Positions 1 through 9,662 of a DNA stretch of 64,000 nt are shown here, piece after piece. Every line of letters starts with the position of its first letter. Position 1 is the first letter of the stretch. The notes beneath the pieces are model-generated. The model saw only the letters and a list, made by a program, of their open reading frames with translations. It did no database searches and was not told where the DNA came from. The translations under genes were made by a program, and so were the position numbers. The stretch lies in the NCBI RefSeq assembly GCF_900099695.1, contig NZ_FNCY01000006.1:145473-209472 (forward strand). The letters are read 5' to 3'. Source of the DNA: Propionivibrio dicarboxylicus. GTDB lineage: Bacteria; Pseudomonadota; Gammaproteobacteria; Burkholderiales; Rhodocyclaceae.

Positions 1-67
1 GAATCGAAGAATGGGCGGGAACGAGCAGGACGTCGTCAAACGTCAGCGCTTTCTGCAATAAACGCAT
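1..67 (-). CDS. guaB: IMP dehydrogenase, N-terminal fragment (runs off window)
   Basis: Reading the minus strand from an ATG at position 67 gives 22 residues beginning MRLLQKALTFDDVLLVPAHS, which is the hallmark N-terminus of bacterial IMP dehydrogenase (the LTFDDVLLVP stretch is near-invariant). The enzyme oxidises IMP to XMP with NAD+ and commits purines to GMP synthesis. Only the first residues lie in the window; the catalytic barrel and CBS domains are outside. It is divergent from the DUF4124 gene, with 165 bases between the two starts. Identity rests on one short but very characteristic segment. Confidence 0.9.
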   Translation of the reverse strand, partial: MRLLQKALTFDDVLLVPAHSSI

Positions 68-232
68 GGCCTTTGATCCTAGGGTCACAAAGTCGTATTC
101 TACCAAAACCATCCAAAGCACGGAAATCAAGCGCGCGCCGATGGAAGTGTTTGTTATTTACTTTGGTTGGCGCAAGCGACCGATATTAAGACATCCGAAT
201 TCCGCCAAGACCGGTATTGCCATTAATCTGTC

Positions 233-700
233 ATGAACATCCGATCGCCTAACCTGATCAAGACCGTGCTGGCGCTAAGCCTGATCGCGGCAACCGCTGG
301 CGCTTCGGCGCAAATCTATCGCTGGAAGGACGAAAACGGCAGGACGGTGTTCTCGGACAAACCACCGGAGGGCCGCGCCCGCCAACAAGAGAAACTGGAC
401 GCCCCCCTCTCATCTTCGGCAGGTAGCACCGCCCAAAAAAATCTCGCCGAACAAGAAATATCGTTCCAGAAGAGACAGAAGGACGCCAGGGAGCGTGCCG
501 AAAAGACGGGCAAGGATGAAGCCGCACAAGCTGAAAAACAGGAATACTGCACGTCCTTGCGTCGGCAACTGATGGCACTAGAGTCCGGCGAACGCATCGT
601 CAGGCGAGATGAAAACGGCGAACGGCAGTTTCTCGACGACGCCCAACGCGAGCAGGAGATCGCGAAAGTCCGCCAGTCGCTACAAAACACCTGCCAATGA
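233..700 (+). CDS. DUF4124 domain periplasmic protein
   Basis: A 155-residue protein with a clear signal peptide (basic start, hydrophobic stretch to about residue 26, ASA cleavage motif). It is followed directly by the DUF4124 signature QIYRWKDENGRTVFSDKPP at residues 27-45. The rest is charged, Gln/Glu/Lys-rich and probably helical, with a Cys pair (EYC near residue 105 and NTCQ at the end) that could form a disulphide. DUF4124 proteins are common next to guaB in betaproteobacteria, but their role is unknown. The call of exported protein is firm; no function can be assigned. Confidence 0.85.
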   Translation: MNIRSPNLIKTVLALSLIAATAGASAQIYRWKDENGRTVFSDKPPEGRARQQEKLDAPLSSSAGSTAQKNLAEQEISFQKRQKDARERAEKTGKDEAAQAEKQEYCTSLRRQLMALESGERIVRRDENGERQFLDDAQREQEIAKVRQSLQNTCQ

Positions 701-705
701 AGTCC

Positions 706-1038
706 TCAGTTTGAAGTCGGAGCCTCGGCGCTTTCGCCGGCACCTTTCTTCATCACTTTTCCTTCGGCCGCGCGCTGCTTTCGGACAGCCTTGGGGTCGG
801 CAATCAGCGGTCGATAGATCTCGACGCGATCCCGATGCCGCAAAACGGTTTCCGGTTTGACGAGTTTGGCGAACACACCGATCTTGTTCTTGGCGAGATC
901 AATCTCAGGATATTTTTCGAGCAACCCGGACCGCTCGATGGCCTGAAACACTGTCGCGCCTTCGCTCAATCTGATTGTGATAATTTCCTGCTTGTCTGGA
1001 AGCGGATAAACCACTTCCACGCTGATATCTTCAGCCAT
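706..1038 (-). CDS. ratB: RnfH/RatB family ubiquitin-like protein
   Basis: About 110 residues of the RnfH family (beta-grasp, ubiquitin-like fold), with core motifs VEVVYPLP, GATVFQAIERSG, IGVFAKLVKPE and VEIYRPL, and a basic tail. The start chosen is the ATG at 1038, preceded by a strong GGAGAAGG ribosome site. A longer reading from 1086 would lie wholly inside ratA. The gene overlaps the ratA stop by 8 bases, so the two are translationally coupled. In E. coli the pair is ratA-ratB; the molecular role of RatB is not established. Confidence 0.88.
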   Translation of the reverse strand: MAEDISVEVVYPLPDKQEIITIRLSEGATVFQAIERSGLLEKYPEIDLAKNKIGVFAKLVKPETVLRHRDRVEIYRPLIADPKAVRKQRAAEGKVMKKGAGESAEAPTSN

Positions 1039-1474
1039 TTCCTTCTCCAAGAACCGCCTCAGCGCGGCGTGCAAAAGCATCGACAAACGTATTGCAAATC
1101 TGCCCGAAAACCGGGCCGATCATTTTGTCAAACAACCGGTTCGAGAACTCGTACGTCAGCCGTAGTTCAACCTTGCAAGCGTGTTCATCGAGCGGATGAA
1201 AATGCCACCCTCCGTCCAAACGCCGGAAAGGGCCGTCGACCAACCTCAGCCCGATGAAAGCGGGATCGTTCTTGTCGTTTTCCGTCGTAAAGTGGGCTTT
1301 TACGCCCCGGAAATTGATAAACAGCGTTGCCACCGTTCTGGTCGCGTCCCGATAGGAGACCTGCGTGCGCTCGCACCACGGCAGGAAATCTGGATACGCC
1401 TCGATATTTTCGACGAGATCAAACATCTGTCGTACCGAATATCCGATCAGGATCGACCTTTCCACCGTGGCCAT
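1031..1474 (-). CDS. ratA: RatA/COQ10-type START domain protein
   Basis: A 147-residue single-domain protein of the polyketide cyclase/START superfamily, with typical RatA motifs: an [18 protein letters not shown] stretch near residue 17 and an [13 protein letters not shown] C-terminal helix. Bacterial members have been described both as a ribosome-associating toxin (RatA, E. coli) and as homologues of the ubiquinone-binding protein Coq10; the sequence alone does not decide. It is head-to-head with smpB and followed by ratB, the order common in beta- and gammaproteobacteria. Confidence 0.88.
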   Translation of the reverse strand: MATVERSILIGYSVRQMFDLVENIEAYPDFLPWCERTQVSYRDATRTVATLFINFRGVKAHFTTENDKNDPAFIGLRLVDGPFRRLDGGWHFHPLDEHACKVELRLTYEFSNRLFDKMIGPVFGQICNTFVDAFARRAEAVLGEGNG

Positions 1475-1548
1475 TTATCGTCGTACTCCGCGAATCCGGT
1501 AAAATGCTCATTCTAACATTGCCAGCGGTCAGTTCCGGGTCTACCCAT

Positions 1549-1995
1549 ATGAGTATCATTACCAACAAGAAGGCTTTCCACGACTATTTCATTGAGGAAA
1601 GGTTCGAGGCAGGCCTGGTTCTTGAAGGCTGGGAAGTCAAGGCGATCCGTGCCGGCCGAGCGAACATCAAGGAATCGTATGTCGTCATTCGCGACGGCGA
1701 GATCTTTATCTTCGGCATGCATATCACTCCCTTGGCGGAAGCTTCAACGCACATCAAACCCGACCCGATCCGCACGCGCAAATTGTTGTTGCATGCCAAA
1801 GAGATCAGCAAACTCATCGGCAAGGTGGAGCGCGCCGGCTACACACTGATGCCGCTCGATCTGCACTTCGAGAAAGGTCGCATCAAAGTAGAAATCGGCT
1901 TGGCCAAGGGCAAGAAACTGCACGACAAACGCGAGGCCGAAAAATCCCGGGACTGGGAGCGTGAGAAGGCGCGACTGATGCGCGTCAACAACTGA
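1549..1995 (+). CDS. smpB: SsrA-binding protein SmpB
   Basis: 148 residues encoding tmRNA-binding SmpB, which delivers alanyl-tmRNA to stalled ribosomes in trans-translation. Visible family motifs are the [20 protein letters not shown] start, [19 protein letters not shown], the RTRKLLLH segment and the basic tail [21 protein letters not shown] that enters the mRNA channel. The ATG at 1549 gives the normal family length; an open frame continues upstream but is ratA antisense. The gene converges on the TrmH-family gene, with an 11-base tail overlap. The tmRNA gene itself was not found in the window. Confidence 0.96.
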   Translation: MSIITNKKAFHDYFIEERFEAGLVLEGWEVKAIRAGRANIKESYVVIRDGEIFIFGMHITPLAEASTHIKPDPIRTRKLLLHAKEISKLIGKVERAGYTLMPLDLHFEKGRIKVEIGLAKGKKLHDKREAEKSRDWEREKARLMRVNN

Positions 1996-2785
1996 CCGGT
2001 GCGAGGTTCCGCTGTCGCACCGTTTCGAACAAACAGACGGCCGCTGCGGCAGCGACATTGAGTGATTCACAACCACCTGGCATGGGTATCCGGACGCGCC
2101 GCGCCACGCTCGCCATCACGTCGGGACACACACCGGCGCCTTCGCTACCGAACACCCAGGCGACCGCCCCCTGCAAACGCTGTTCGTACAAACCGGTGGA
2201 ATCTGCCCCCAAGGCCGTTGCCATCGACAATCCACGGTATTCGTTCAGGAATTCCGGCAAGCGGACCGATTCATGCAGATTCAGCAAAAAGTGCGCTCCC
2301 ATGCCGGCACGGAGCACTTTGGGTGACCAAACCTGCGCGCAATCTTCAGAGAGCAGAACTTGGCGGAACCCTGCGGCCGCAGCACTGCGCAAAATCGAAC
2401 CGACGTTACCGGGATCCTGAACGCCATCAAGCAGCACTGCATCACCCGCCAAATCGACTCTCATGGCCTCATCTGGCATCGAGGCAATCGCCAATATTCC
2501 ACTGGGCGTTTCCACGGGAGCCAACTCGGCAAAAAGCGCGTCGGACAAACAGATGACACTGGAACACTTTTCGCCGGTTTCGAGAAACCGAGCAATTTCA
2601 CTTCTGGCTTTTCCAGCATCGCTGATGACGATCTCAAGCGGCGACCGACCCGAAGCAAGCAGGCTCTCGACAAGATGCATTCCGTCCAACACGATCTGCC
2701 GTGCCTTGCGACGCTCGCGACCGCTCTGGCAGAGCTTTTTCAGTGCCTTGAAGCGTGGGTTTTCGCGAGAAACGATGTATTTCAC
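1985..2785 (-). CDS. TrmH/SpoU-family RNA 2'-O-methyltransferase
   Basis: 266 residues with an N-terminal substrate-binding domain ([15 protein letters not shown] start, about residues 1-95) and a C-terminal SPOUT knot. Knot motifs are [29 protein letters not shown] and [18 protein letters not shown], which build the SAM pocket. The family methylates ribose 2'-O positions of rRNA or tRNA; the precise target (RlmB-like or other) cannot be told from sequence. It overlaps rnhB by 4 bases and is the last gene of the long envelope operon. Confidence 0.9.
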   Translation of the reverse strand: MKYIVSRENPRFKALKKLCQSGRERRKARQIVLDGMHLVESLLASGRSPLEIVISDAGKARSEIARFLETGEKCSSVICLSDALFAELAPVETPSGILAIASMPDEAMRVDLAGDAVLLDGVQDPGNVGSILRSAAAAGFRQVLLSEDCAQVWSPKVLRAGMGAHFLLNLHESVRLPEFLNEYRGLSMATALGADSTGLYEQRLQGAVAWVFGSEGAGVCPDVMASVARRVRIPMPGGCESLNVAAAAAVCLFETVRQRNLAPVSC

Positions 2786-3366
2786 AGCAGTGACAACTGG
2801 GCGACAGGCGCAAAACTACGCCGATGCACCGGGCTGATGCCATGTTCGCGCAAAGCTTGCAGGTGCTGTGGCGTCGGGTAGCCCATATGCCGATCGAAAC
2901 CGTAGTCGGGGTACTGCTTGTGTAATTCAAGCATTGCCGCATCACGCGTTGTCTTTGCCAGAATTGACGCCGCAGCGATCGATGCTACCTTGCCGTCTCC
3001 ACCGACGATTGCTTCGACCAGACATGACAAGCGCGGGCATTTGTTACCGTCGACCAGCGCTTTCTCCGGTGTAATCGACAAGGCAGAAACGGCGCGCTGC
3101 ATTGCCAACAGACTCGCCTGCAGAATATTGATCCGGTCGATCTCTTCGACACTTGCTTCCGCCACGGCCCATGCCAGCGCATGCTGTCGGATTTCCTCCG
3201 CCAACTTTTCACGCCGTTTGGCCGAAAGCTTCTTCGAGTCGTCAAGGCCATCAATCGGGTGCTGCGGATCCAAAATCACCGCTGCGGCGACAACGGATCC
3301 GGCCAACGGGCCACGCCCGGCCTCATCCACGCCGCAGACAAGACCTTCAGGCAGCCACAGCGGCAT
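2782..3366 (-). CDS. rnhB: Ribonuclease HII
   Basis: 194 residues. RNase HII cleaves the RNA strand of RNA-DNA hybrids and single ribonucleotides in DNA. Catalytic features are visible: the [11 protein letters not shown] motif (Asp and Glu of the metal site, residues 14-24), LDDSKKLS, the VDG Asp near residue 109 and the [14 protein letters not shown] segment containing the last acidic residue. It overlaps the end of lpxB by 20 bases and the next gene by 4, so it is part of a tightly packed transcript. Same lpxB-rnhB order as in E. coli. Confidence 0.96.
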   Translation of the reverse strand: MPLWLPEGLVCGVDEAGRGPLAGSVVAAAVILDPQHPIDGLDDSKKLSAKRREKLAEEIRQHALAWAVAEASVEEIDRINILQASLLAMQRAVSALSITPEKALVDGNKCPRLSCLVEAIVGGDGKVASIAAASILAKTTRDAAMLELHKQYPDYGFDRHMGYPTPQHLQALREHGISPVHRRSFAPVAQLSLL

Positions 3367-4525
3367 TACCCGCTCCCGCCGGCAAAAACTCGATTATCTT
3401 TGCCGCAGCCTTCTCCGCCGTATTTTGCCGAAGCTGGAGGTGAATCCCATGAAAAACCTGCTGAATTCGCTCGCAGGACTCCTTGTCGGCATAGAGATTC
3501 AGCATGGCCTGTGCCAGATTTTCAGGATTGGCATCATCCTGCAGAAATTCCGGGACAACGAACTTGTTGGCGAGAATATTCGGCAGGCCCACATACGGCA
3601 GATAACCCATGCGGCGCATGATGCGATAGCTCATCGGCGCCATCTTGTACGCAATGACCATCGGACGCTTGAGCAATGCAGCCTCGAGGGTCGCTGTGCC
3701 GCTCGCTACAAGCACGACATCGGCGGCCATCATCGCCTCGTGCGAATGGCCGAACAGCATACGCAAGGGCAACTCTCGCGCCTGGCAACGGTAAAGCGCT
3801 TCCTCGAACTGCATGCGCGTTTCACGCGTCGCCAAGGGGACGAGAAACAAGGCCTCCGGCAACTTACGATGGATTTCGGCAGCTGTAGCGATAAAGGTAT
3901 CTGCCATGAATCCGAGTTCGGATTGACGGCTTCCCGGAAGCAAGGCAAAAACGGGGCGTTGCGGCGATAGTTCCAACAAAGTTCGCGCAGATGACCTGCC
4001 ATCTTCAAGCGGCAATACATCGGCCAGCGGATGGCCGACATAGGTCACCGGAATACCTTCCTTCTCGTACAACGCCGGTTCGAACGGAAAAAGCGACAGC
4101 ACGTGAGAGACGGAAGCGCCGATCTTGTGAATGCGCTTGCCCCGCCAAGCCCAAATCGACGGGCTGACGTAATGAACACAGGGAATTCCACGAACTTTCA
4201 GTGCGTGTTCCAAGCCAAGGTTGAAATCCGGCGCGTCCACTCCGATGAACACATCCGGCTTGTCGCTAAGCAAGCGCCTTTTCAACGCATTTCGTATGCC
4301 AGAGATTTCGCGGTACTGCCGCAAGACCTCCACATAGCCACGAACGGCCAGTTTCTCGAGCGGATACCAGGATTCGAACCCCTGACCTTCCATCTTGGGG
4401 CCACCAATACCGTAGAAACGAGCCCCTGGCAGCTTTGCTTTGAGCGAAGCAATCAGGTGGCTGGCGAGCAGATCTCCCGACGCCTCGCCCGCCACCATGG
4501 CGATGCGAACGCCCGTTCCCATCAT
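3347..4525 (-). CDS. lpxB: Lipid-A-disaccharide synthase
   Basis: 392 residues, a GT-B glycosyltransferase that joins UDP-2,3-diacylglucosamine to lipid X, forming the lipid A disaccharide at the inner membrane. Motifs include the [16 protein letters not shown] nucleotide-binding start, [32 protein letters not shown] (residues about 194-201) and the [12 protein letters not shown] donor-binding segment. It overlaps lpxA by 4 bases (ATGA). Full-length and ordinary. Confidence 0.97.
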   Translation of the reverse strand: MMGTGVRIAMVAGEASGDLLASHLIASLKAKLPGARFYGIGGPKMEGQGFESWYPLEKLAVRGYVEVLRQYREISGIRNALKRRLLSDKPDVFIGVDAPDFNLGLEHALKVRGIPCVHYVSPSIWAWRGKRIHKIGASVSHVLSLFPFEPALYEKEGIPVTYVGHPLADVLPLEDGRSSARTLLELSPQRPVFALLPGSRQSELGFMADTFIATAAEIHRKLPEALFLVPLATRETRMQFEEALYRCQARELPLRMLFGHSHEAMMAADVVLVASGTATLEAALLKRPMVIAYKMAPMSYRIMRRMGYLPYVGLPNILANKFVVPEFLQDDANPENLAQAMLNLYADKESCERIQQVFHGIHLQLRQNTAEKAAAKIIEFLPAGAGNAAVAA

Positions 4526-5301
4526 CGGATGATGCCGCGCTTGGACACCGCCAGGAAATCGAGGATCGGCTGAAGTTCGGGATGACTACCGACCTCTTCT
4601 TCAAGTCTAAGCTTGGCTTCGTCAAGCATGAGTCCGGACTTGTACAAGGTGCGATAAGCACGCTTGAGCGTCAGCAGCGCTTCCGGCGAGAATCCCCGAC
4701 GTTTGAGCCCCTCGGCATTGATGCCGAACGGTGTCGCGGTATTCCCGGCGGCCATGACATAAGGCGGAATATCCTGAAGCACCACAGTTCCAACCGCCGT
4801 CATGGTGTGCGCCCCGACGCGGCAGAATTGATGTATCCCCGTATAGCCACCGAGAATGGCCCAATCGTCTACGTGCACGTGGCCTGCCAACTGAGCGTTA
4901 TTGGCGAAGGTCGTCCGGTTTCCGACCTGACAATCATGGGCGATGTGCACATAGGCCATGATCCAGTTGTCGTCACCCATCCTCGTCACGCCGACATCTT
5001 GTGCGGTACCCAGATTGAAGGTGCAATACTCGCGAATTGTGTTTCGATCACCGATTTCGAGACGAGTCGGTTCCCCTGCATATTTCTTGTCCTGCGGCAC
5101 TTCGCCAAGCGAACAGAACTGGAAGATGCGGTTGTCGCAACCGATCCTGGTGTTCCCGGTAATGACGACGTGCGGCCCAATTCTGGTGTTATCGCCAATT
5201 TCCACGTGCTCGTCGATGATCGAGTAAGCACCAACGGAAACGCCAGCCCCCAGTTTCGCGCCCGGATGAATGATTGCTGTCGGGTGAATCATGCTTGACA
5301 T
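4522..5301 (-). CDS. lpxA: UDP-N-acetylglucosamine O-acyltransferase
   Basis: 259 residues of left-handed beta-helix hexapeptide repeats from residue 3 to about 190 (IHPTAIIHPGAKLGAGV and following), then a helical C-terminal domain. It carries out the first lipid A step, moving a 3-hydroxyacyl group from ACP to UDP-GlcNAc. The catalytic His is visible in VHIAHDC near residue 122. Acyl-chain length preference cannot be read with certainty. Preceded by fabZ with a 9-base gap and overlapping lpxB. Confidence 0.97.
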   Translation of the reverse strand: MSSMIHPTAIIHPGAKLGAGVSVGAYSIIDEHVEIGDNTRIGPHVVITGNTRIGCDNRIFQFCSLGEVPQDKKYAGEPTRLEIGDRNTIREYCTFNLGTAQDVGVTRMGDDNWIMAYVHIAHDCQVGNRTTFANNAQLAGHVHVDDWAILGGYTGIHQFCRVGAHTMTAVGTVVLQDIPPYVMAAGNTATPFGINAEGLKRRGFSPEALLTLKRAYRTLYKSGLMLDEAKLRLEEEVGSHPELQPILDFLAVSKRGIIR

Positions 5302-5310
5302 CGCCCTCTC

Positions 5311-5754
5311 TTAGATATCGCGCTTCGCGCACATCAACTCGGCTTCGGCCGCCACCTCACCGTCAACACGGGCAACGGCGTTATACTTCCACACACCGCG
5401 CATCTGCCGGGCAATCTCCACATGCAGATGGAGTTGATCACCGGCAGTGACCGGCTTCTTGAAGCGAGCCTTGTCGATCCCGGCAAAATAGAACACCGAA
5501 TGTTCGCTCGGCATCTCTCCGGCACTCTTGAACGACAGAATGCCGGCCGCCTGGGCCAACGCTTCCATGATCAGCACGCCGGGCATGACCGGGTAATGCG
5601 GGAAATGCCCCTGAAAGAATGGCTCGTTGATTGTCACGTTCTTGTAGGCGTGAATCGATTTGCCAATCTCCATCGTCACAACCCGATCCACGAGAAGGAA
5701 GGGATAACGATGAGGAAGATGCTTGATGACTTCGTTAATATCCATTTCAATCAT
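5311..5754 (-). CDS. fabZ: 3-hydroxyacyl-ACP dehydratase FabZ
   Basis: 147 residues with a hot-dog fold. It dehydrates 3-hydroxyacyl-ACP in fatty acid elongation and competes with LpxA/LpxD for the same substrates, which explains its place in the lpx operon. The catalytic His and Glu are in [33 protein letters not shown] is the usual N-terminal signature. Two possible starts (MIEMDINEV) lie three codons apart; the upstream one overlaps the lpxD stop by 4 bases and is kept. Confidence 0.96.
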   Translation of the reverse strand: MIEMDINEVIKHLPHRYPFLLVDRVVTMEIGKSIHAYKNVTINEPFFQGHFPHYPVMPGVLIMEALAQAAGILSFKSAGEMPSEHSVFYFAGIDKARFKKPVTAGDQLHLHVEIARQMRGVWKYNAVARVDGEVAAEAELMCAKRDI

Positions 5755-6791
5755 GGTGTTATATTTTTTTCTTTAAGTGCTTTTTCAAGTTCGGAAACGC
5801 GTTCCGCCAGCTTCGACAAGCGCCGGATCTGCGCCGCATTATGCAACCAGTCTTCATGCGTATCGAGCGGAAAAACGCTTGTGTAAACGCCTGCCTGCTT
5901 CAAACTCTTGCCCACCAGCGTACCGGCAGAGATATGAACGTCGTCAGCGATCTCAAGGTGACCGGAAACCATGCCGGCCCCGCCAACCGTGCAACGTTTG
6001 CCAAATCGCGTACTCCCTGCGACGCCAACGCAGCCGGCCATCGCGGAATGATCGCCGATGTGCACGTTGTGGGCGATCTGAATCTGATTGTCGAGCTTGA
6101 CGCCGTTGCCGATTACCGTGTCGTCGAGCGCGCCTCGATCGACCGATGTATTGGCACCGATTTCAACGTCATCGCCAATGATCACTCTGCCGATTTGCGG
6201 GATTTTTATCCAGCACTCGCCTTCCTTGGCAAATCCAAAGCCATCGCTACCGATCACCGCGCCCGCCTGGATGACCGCCCGCTTACCGATCACGCAGCCT
6301 TGATAGACCACCGCATTCGGATAGATAACGGAATCATCGCCGATGCTCACGTCGTCGCCGATCACGCATCCGGGATAAATCACCACATTTTCGCCGCAAG
6401 ACACGCGCTGCCCGACCACGGCACACGCCCCCACCGTAACGCTATCTGGCAAGGGAGACGACACCGCCGCACTGGCATCTACGCCAACGGCGGGATGCTT
6501 CGCGGGATTGAGCAACGCCACCACGCGCGCATAGTAGGCGTAAGGATTGGGATGAACGATCCGCGGCAAGTCGGTATCGTCAGCGCTCCTGGCCGCGAGA
6601 ACCACGGCCGATGCACGCGTATCTTTAAGCTGGGCCTTGAGTTTCGGGTTGGAGAAAAAACTGATATGTCCTGGCCCTGCCGATATCAGACTCGCAACCT
6701 GAACAATCTCTACACTACCATCCCCGCGCAGTTCTCCCCCGAGCTGAGCAACGATCGCGTCAAGCCGCATCCCCTGTGATTGACCCTGCAC
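5751..6791 (-). CDS. lpxD: UDP-3-O-(3-hydroxyacyl)glucosamine N-acyltransferase
   Basis: 346 residues: an N-terminal uridine-binding domain (about 1-100), a long left-handed beta-helix of hexapeptide repeats (about 105-300) and a C-terminal helix. It adds the second 3-hydroxyacyl chain in lipid A synthesis. The catalytic His lies in [19 protein letters not shown]. The C-terminal helical arm ([19 protein letters not shown]) is typical for the trimeric enzyme. Five bases separate it from skp. Confidence 0.97.
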   Translation of the reverse strand: MQGQSQGMRLDAIVAQLGGELRGDGSVEIVQVASLISAGPGHISFFSNPKLKAQLKDTRASAVVLAARSADDTDLPRIVHPNPYAYYARVVALLNPAKHPAVGVDASAAVSSPLPDSVTVGACAVVGQRVSCGENVVIYPGCVIGDDVSIGDDSVIYPNAVVYQGCVIGKRAVIQAGAVIGSDGFGFAKEGECWIKIPQIGRVIIGDDVEIGANTSVDRGALDDTVIGNGVKLDNQIQIAHNVHIGDHSAMAGCVGVAGSTRFGKRCTVGGAGMVSGHLEIADDVHISAGTLVGKSLKQAGVYTSVFPLDTHEDWLHNAAQIRRLSKLAERVSELEKALKEKNITP

Positions 6792-6796
6792 GTCGC

Positions 6797-7306
6797 TTAC
6801 TTGCCGTCAGACAAGGCTTTGATGATTTTGTCGGTAATATCCAGCTTCGGACTCACCCAGACAACATCCTGCACGATCAGATCGTACTTCTCGGTCTCTG
6901 CGATCTGTTTGATGGCCTTGTTGGCTTTTTCGATGATCGCAGCGTTTTCCTCATTCTGACGCAAGTTCAGGTCTTCGCGGAATTCGCGCTGCTTGCGCTG
7001 GAAATCGCGGGAAAGATCGTTAAGCTCGCGTTCCTTGTTCCGACGCTCGGTTTCCGACATCGTCACTGCATTCTTCTCGAGGTTTTCCTGCATCGACTGA
7101 AGTTGCTTGGCGATGCGCTGAAGATCCTGATCGCGCTTGGAAAACTCGGCCTCAATCTTCTTTGCCGCTTTCACCGCCGTAGGTGCGTCGCGGAAAATGC
7201 GTTGCGTATTTACATAACCGACCTTGAGCGCATCCGAAGCGGAGGCAAACGACACTGGCAACAGCGTCATCAACGCAACCAGCAACGAGGCAAATTTCGT
7301 ATTCAA
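6797..7306 (-). CDS. skp: OmpH/Skp periplasmic chaperone
   Basis: 169 residues with a signal peptide (cleavage about residue 23, FASAS) and a long charged helical hairpin from residue 45 to 130, the tentacle architecture of Skp. Skp binds unfolded outer-membrane proteins in the periplasm and hands them to BamA, whose gene is immediately upstream in the same transcript (15-base gap). The KVGYVNTQRIF motif after the signal peptide is typical. Subtype by context and length. Confidence 0.93.
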   Translation of the reverse strand: MNTKFASLLVALMTLLPVSFASASDALKVGYVNTQRIFRDAPTAVKAAKKIEAEFSKRDQDLQRIAKQLQSMQENLEKNAVTMSETERRNKERELNDLSRDFQRKQREFREDLNLRQNEENAAIIEKANKAIKQIAETEKYDLIVQDVVWVSPKLDITDKIIKALSDGK

Positions 7307-7321
7307 GCTTCTTCTCCTGAT

Positions 7322-9649
7322 TTAAAAGGTCTGTCCCATCTGGAACTGGAACCGTTGGATTTTATCATTTTCCTGGCGGTTGATCGGTTGCGCCAAACTG
7401 AATCTCAAAGGCCCAAAAGGCGAAGTCCAGGTAAGTGCCACGCCGGTCGACATCCGGATCGGGCCTTCCGCAACTACCCCTGCAACCTGATTGGCACTCT
7501 TGTCACCGTAAACCTGGCCTGCATCGAAGAACGGACCGAAACGCACGGACTTATCCTTGCCAAAACCAAGTTCGGATAGCGGCACTGTCAATTCACTGTT
7601 GAAGAGAACCCGGCGCACACCCCCGAGACGGACGATACCGTTCGTTCCATATTCGTAGGGACCAAGACTGGCGGTGTCATAGCCACGGACCGTCGAAGGA
7701 CCGCCGGCGTAGAAGTTCTTGTAGTACGGGAGATCCTGCCCGCCGAGCCCCTTGGCAAAACCAACCTCGCCATTGATCATCAGCACGGTGTTGCGCGTAA
7801 TTGCAAAATAGTGCTGGCGCTGAAAGACGATTTTGTTGTACTTGATGTCACCAACCGGACTGATCTCGTACCCGACGCGCGCAATGCCACCTTTGGTCGG
7901 ATTGATCACGCTATCCTTGGAATCGCGAATCCATCCCGTTGAGAACGGATACGAGGTATTGGAGCAAGTACTAGAACCACCGCAGAACTTGTCGGCAAAG
8001 TGAATATATTGCAAAGGTGTATTCGCATCACTGCGATCGATATTCACCGTCGTGTAATCCGCGCCGGCGCCAAAGGTCAGCGTTTCCTTTTCACCAATCG
8101 GCAAACCGAAACGGATGCCGGCCCCGGTCGTTTCCTTGCGATAGGCATAGCCCAGGGAGATCGGATTGTATTTGTTGTGGTAGATGTCAAACCCTTGACT
8201 AATACCATCCACCGTGAAGTAGGGATTGGTGTAGCTAAACCCGATCGTCCGATTCAATCGGCCCGTATTGAGCTGTATCGACGCGAACTTGCCGCTACCA
8301 AAAATATTGGATTGCGCTATTGCCCCCTGAACGATAACGCCTTCAGCCTGAGAGTAACCCAGACCTGCCGAAATGCTGCCCGTCGATCGTTCGGTCACAT
8401 TGACATTGACATCGACCTGGTCTGTCGTCCCCGGCACAGGAGGTGTTTCGACATTGACCTCGCTGAAATAGGTCGTCTTGTCGATGCGCTGCTTCGAGAG
8501 CTTGACGCGCTCGTCATCGTACCAGGCGCCTTCCATCTGTCGCATTTCCTGGCGGATGACCTCGTCGCGCGTCTTGGTATTTCCCGAAATCGTGATCCGG
8601 CGTACGTAAACCCGCTTGCCCGGATCAACAAAGATCGTGAATGCAACCTGATGCTTCTCCTTGTCGATCTCCGGCGCCGCGTTGACGTTGGCGAATGCAT
8701 AGCCTTTTGCCGACAACTTGTCACTGATGGCCTTGGTGCTCTCATTGAGCTTTTCGCGCGAAAAGATATCGCCCGGCTTGATTTGAACCGCTTTGCGAAG
8801 TTCGTCTTCCGGCAAAGTCAGATCACCCGCCAGCTTGACTGATGAAACGACGTAGCGCTCTCCCTCATTGACGGAGACGGAAATATAAACGTCCTTCTTA
8901 TCCGGGCTGATCGACACCTGCGTCGATTCGATGTTGAATTCGAGATACCCGCGGTTGAGATAGAACGAGCGCAAGGACTCCAGGTCGGCGGAAAGTTTCT
9001 GCTTCGAGTATTGATCGTTCTTGGTGTACCAACTAATCCAGTTTGGCGTCTGCAACTGGAATTCGTCCAGAAGCAGTTTTTCCTTGAAGGATTGCGCGCC
9101 GACGATGTTGATCTGTCTGATCTTGGCGGAATCGCCTTCATCAATCTTGAAGTTGATTGCCACACGATTCCGCTCCAACGGCGTAATCGTCGTGGTAATC
9201 GAGGCTGCATACTTTCCGCGCGTCAGATACTGCCGCTTCAACTCTTGCTCTGCCTTGTCGAGCATGCCGCGATCGAACGACCGGGAAACTGCGAATCCGA
9301 CCTCTTTGAGCCCCTTCAGAATTTGTTCCTTGTCGAACTCCTTCAGTCCGACAAAATCGATTTGGGCAATCGCCGGCCGTTCCTCGATGATGACATTGAC
9401 GACGCCGCCCATGACCTCTATGCGAACATCCTTGAAGAACCCTGTCGCGAACAAAGCCTTGATCGCTTGGGATGCTTTCTCGTTCGTCATGGTCTCGCCA
9501 ACCTTGACGGGCAGATAACTAAAGACCGTTCCGGCCTCGGTTCGCTGCAGCCCTTCAACCCGAATGTCCTTGACCGTGAAAGGGTCGAAAGCATACGCGC
9601 CGGTCGCAAACAAAGCGGCCACCAGTCCTGACAGGAGGATCTTCTTCAT
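7322..9649 (-). CDS. bamA: Outer-membrane protein assembly factor BamA
   Basis: 775 residues: signal peptide (1-20), five POTRA domains (about 23-425) and a 16-strand Omp85 barrel ending in Phe (QMGQTF), the outer-membrane insertion signal. It is the central subunit of the BAM complex. The loop 6 motif appears as VRGY rather than the usual VRGF. A predicted extracellular loop near residue 560 contains two nearby cysteines (CGGSSTC), which is uncommon. Order rseP-bamA-skp-lpxD is conserved in proteobacteria. Confidence 0.97.
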   Translation of the reverse strand: MKKILLSGLVAALFATGAYAFDPFTVKDIRVEGLQRTEAGTVFSYLPVKVGETMTNEKASQAIKALFATGFFKDVRIEVMGGVVNVIIEERPAIAQIDFVGLKEFDKEQILKGLKEVGFAVSRSFDRGMLDKAEQELKRQYLTRGKYAASITTTITPLERNRVAINFKIDEGDSAKIRQINIVGAQSFKEKLLLDEFQLQTPNWISWYTKNDQYSKQKLSADLESLRSFYLNRGYLEFNIESTQVSISPDKKDVYISVSVNEGERYVVSSVKLAGDLTLPEDELRKAVQIKPGDIFSREKLNESTKAISDKLSAKGYAFANVNAAPEIDKEKHQVAFTIFVDPGKRVYVRRITISGNTKTRDEVIRQEMRQMEGAWYDDERVKLSKQRIDKTTYFSEVNVETPPVPGTTDQVDVNVNVTERSTGSISAGLGYSQAEGVIVQGAIAQSNIFGSGKFASIQLNTGRLNRTIGFSYTNPYFTVDGISQGFDIYHNKYNPISLGYAYRKETTGAGIRFGLPIGEKETLTFGAGADYTTVNIDRSDANTPLQYIHFADKFCGGSSTCSNTSYPFSTGWIRDSKDSVINPTKGGIARVGYEISPVGDIKYNKIVFQRQHYFAITRNTVLMINGEVGFAKGLGGQDLPYYKNFYAGGPSTVRGYDTASLGPYEYGTNGIVRLGGVRRVLFNSELTVPLSELGFGKDKSVRFGPFFDAGQVYGDKSANQVAGVVAEGPIRMSTGVALTWTSPFGPLRFSLAQPINRQENDKIQRFQFQMGQTF

Positions 9650-9662
9650 ACGTTCGTTCGGT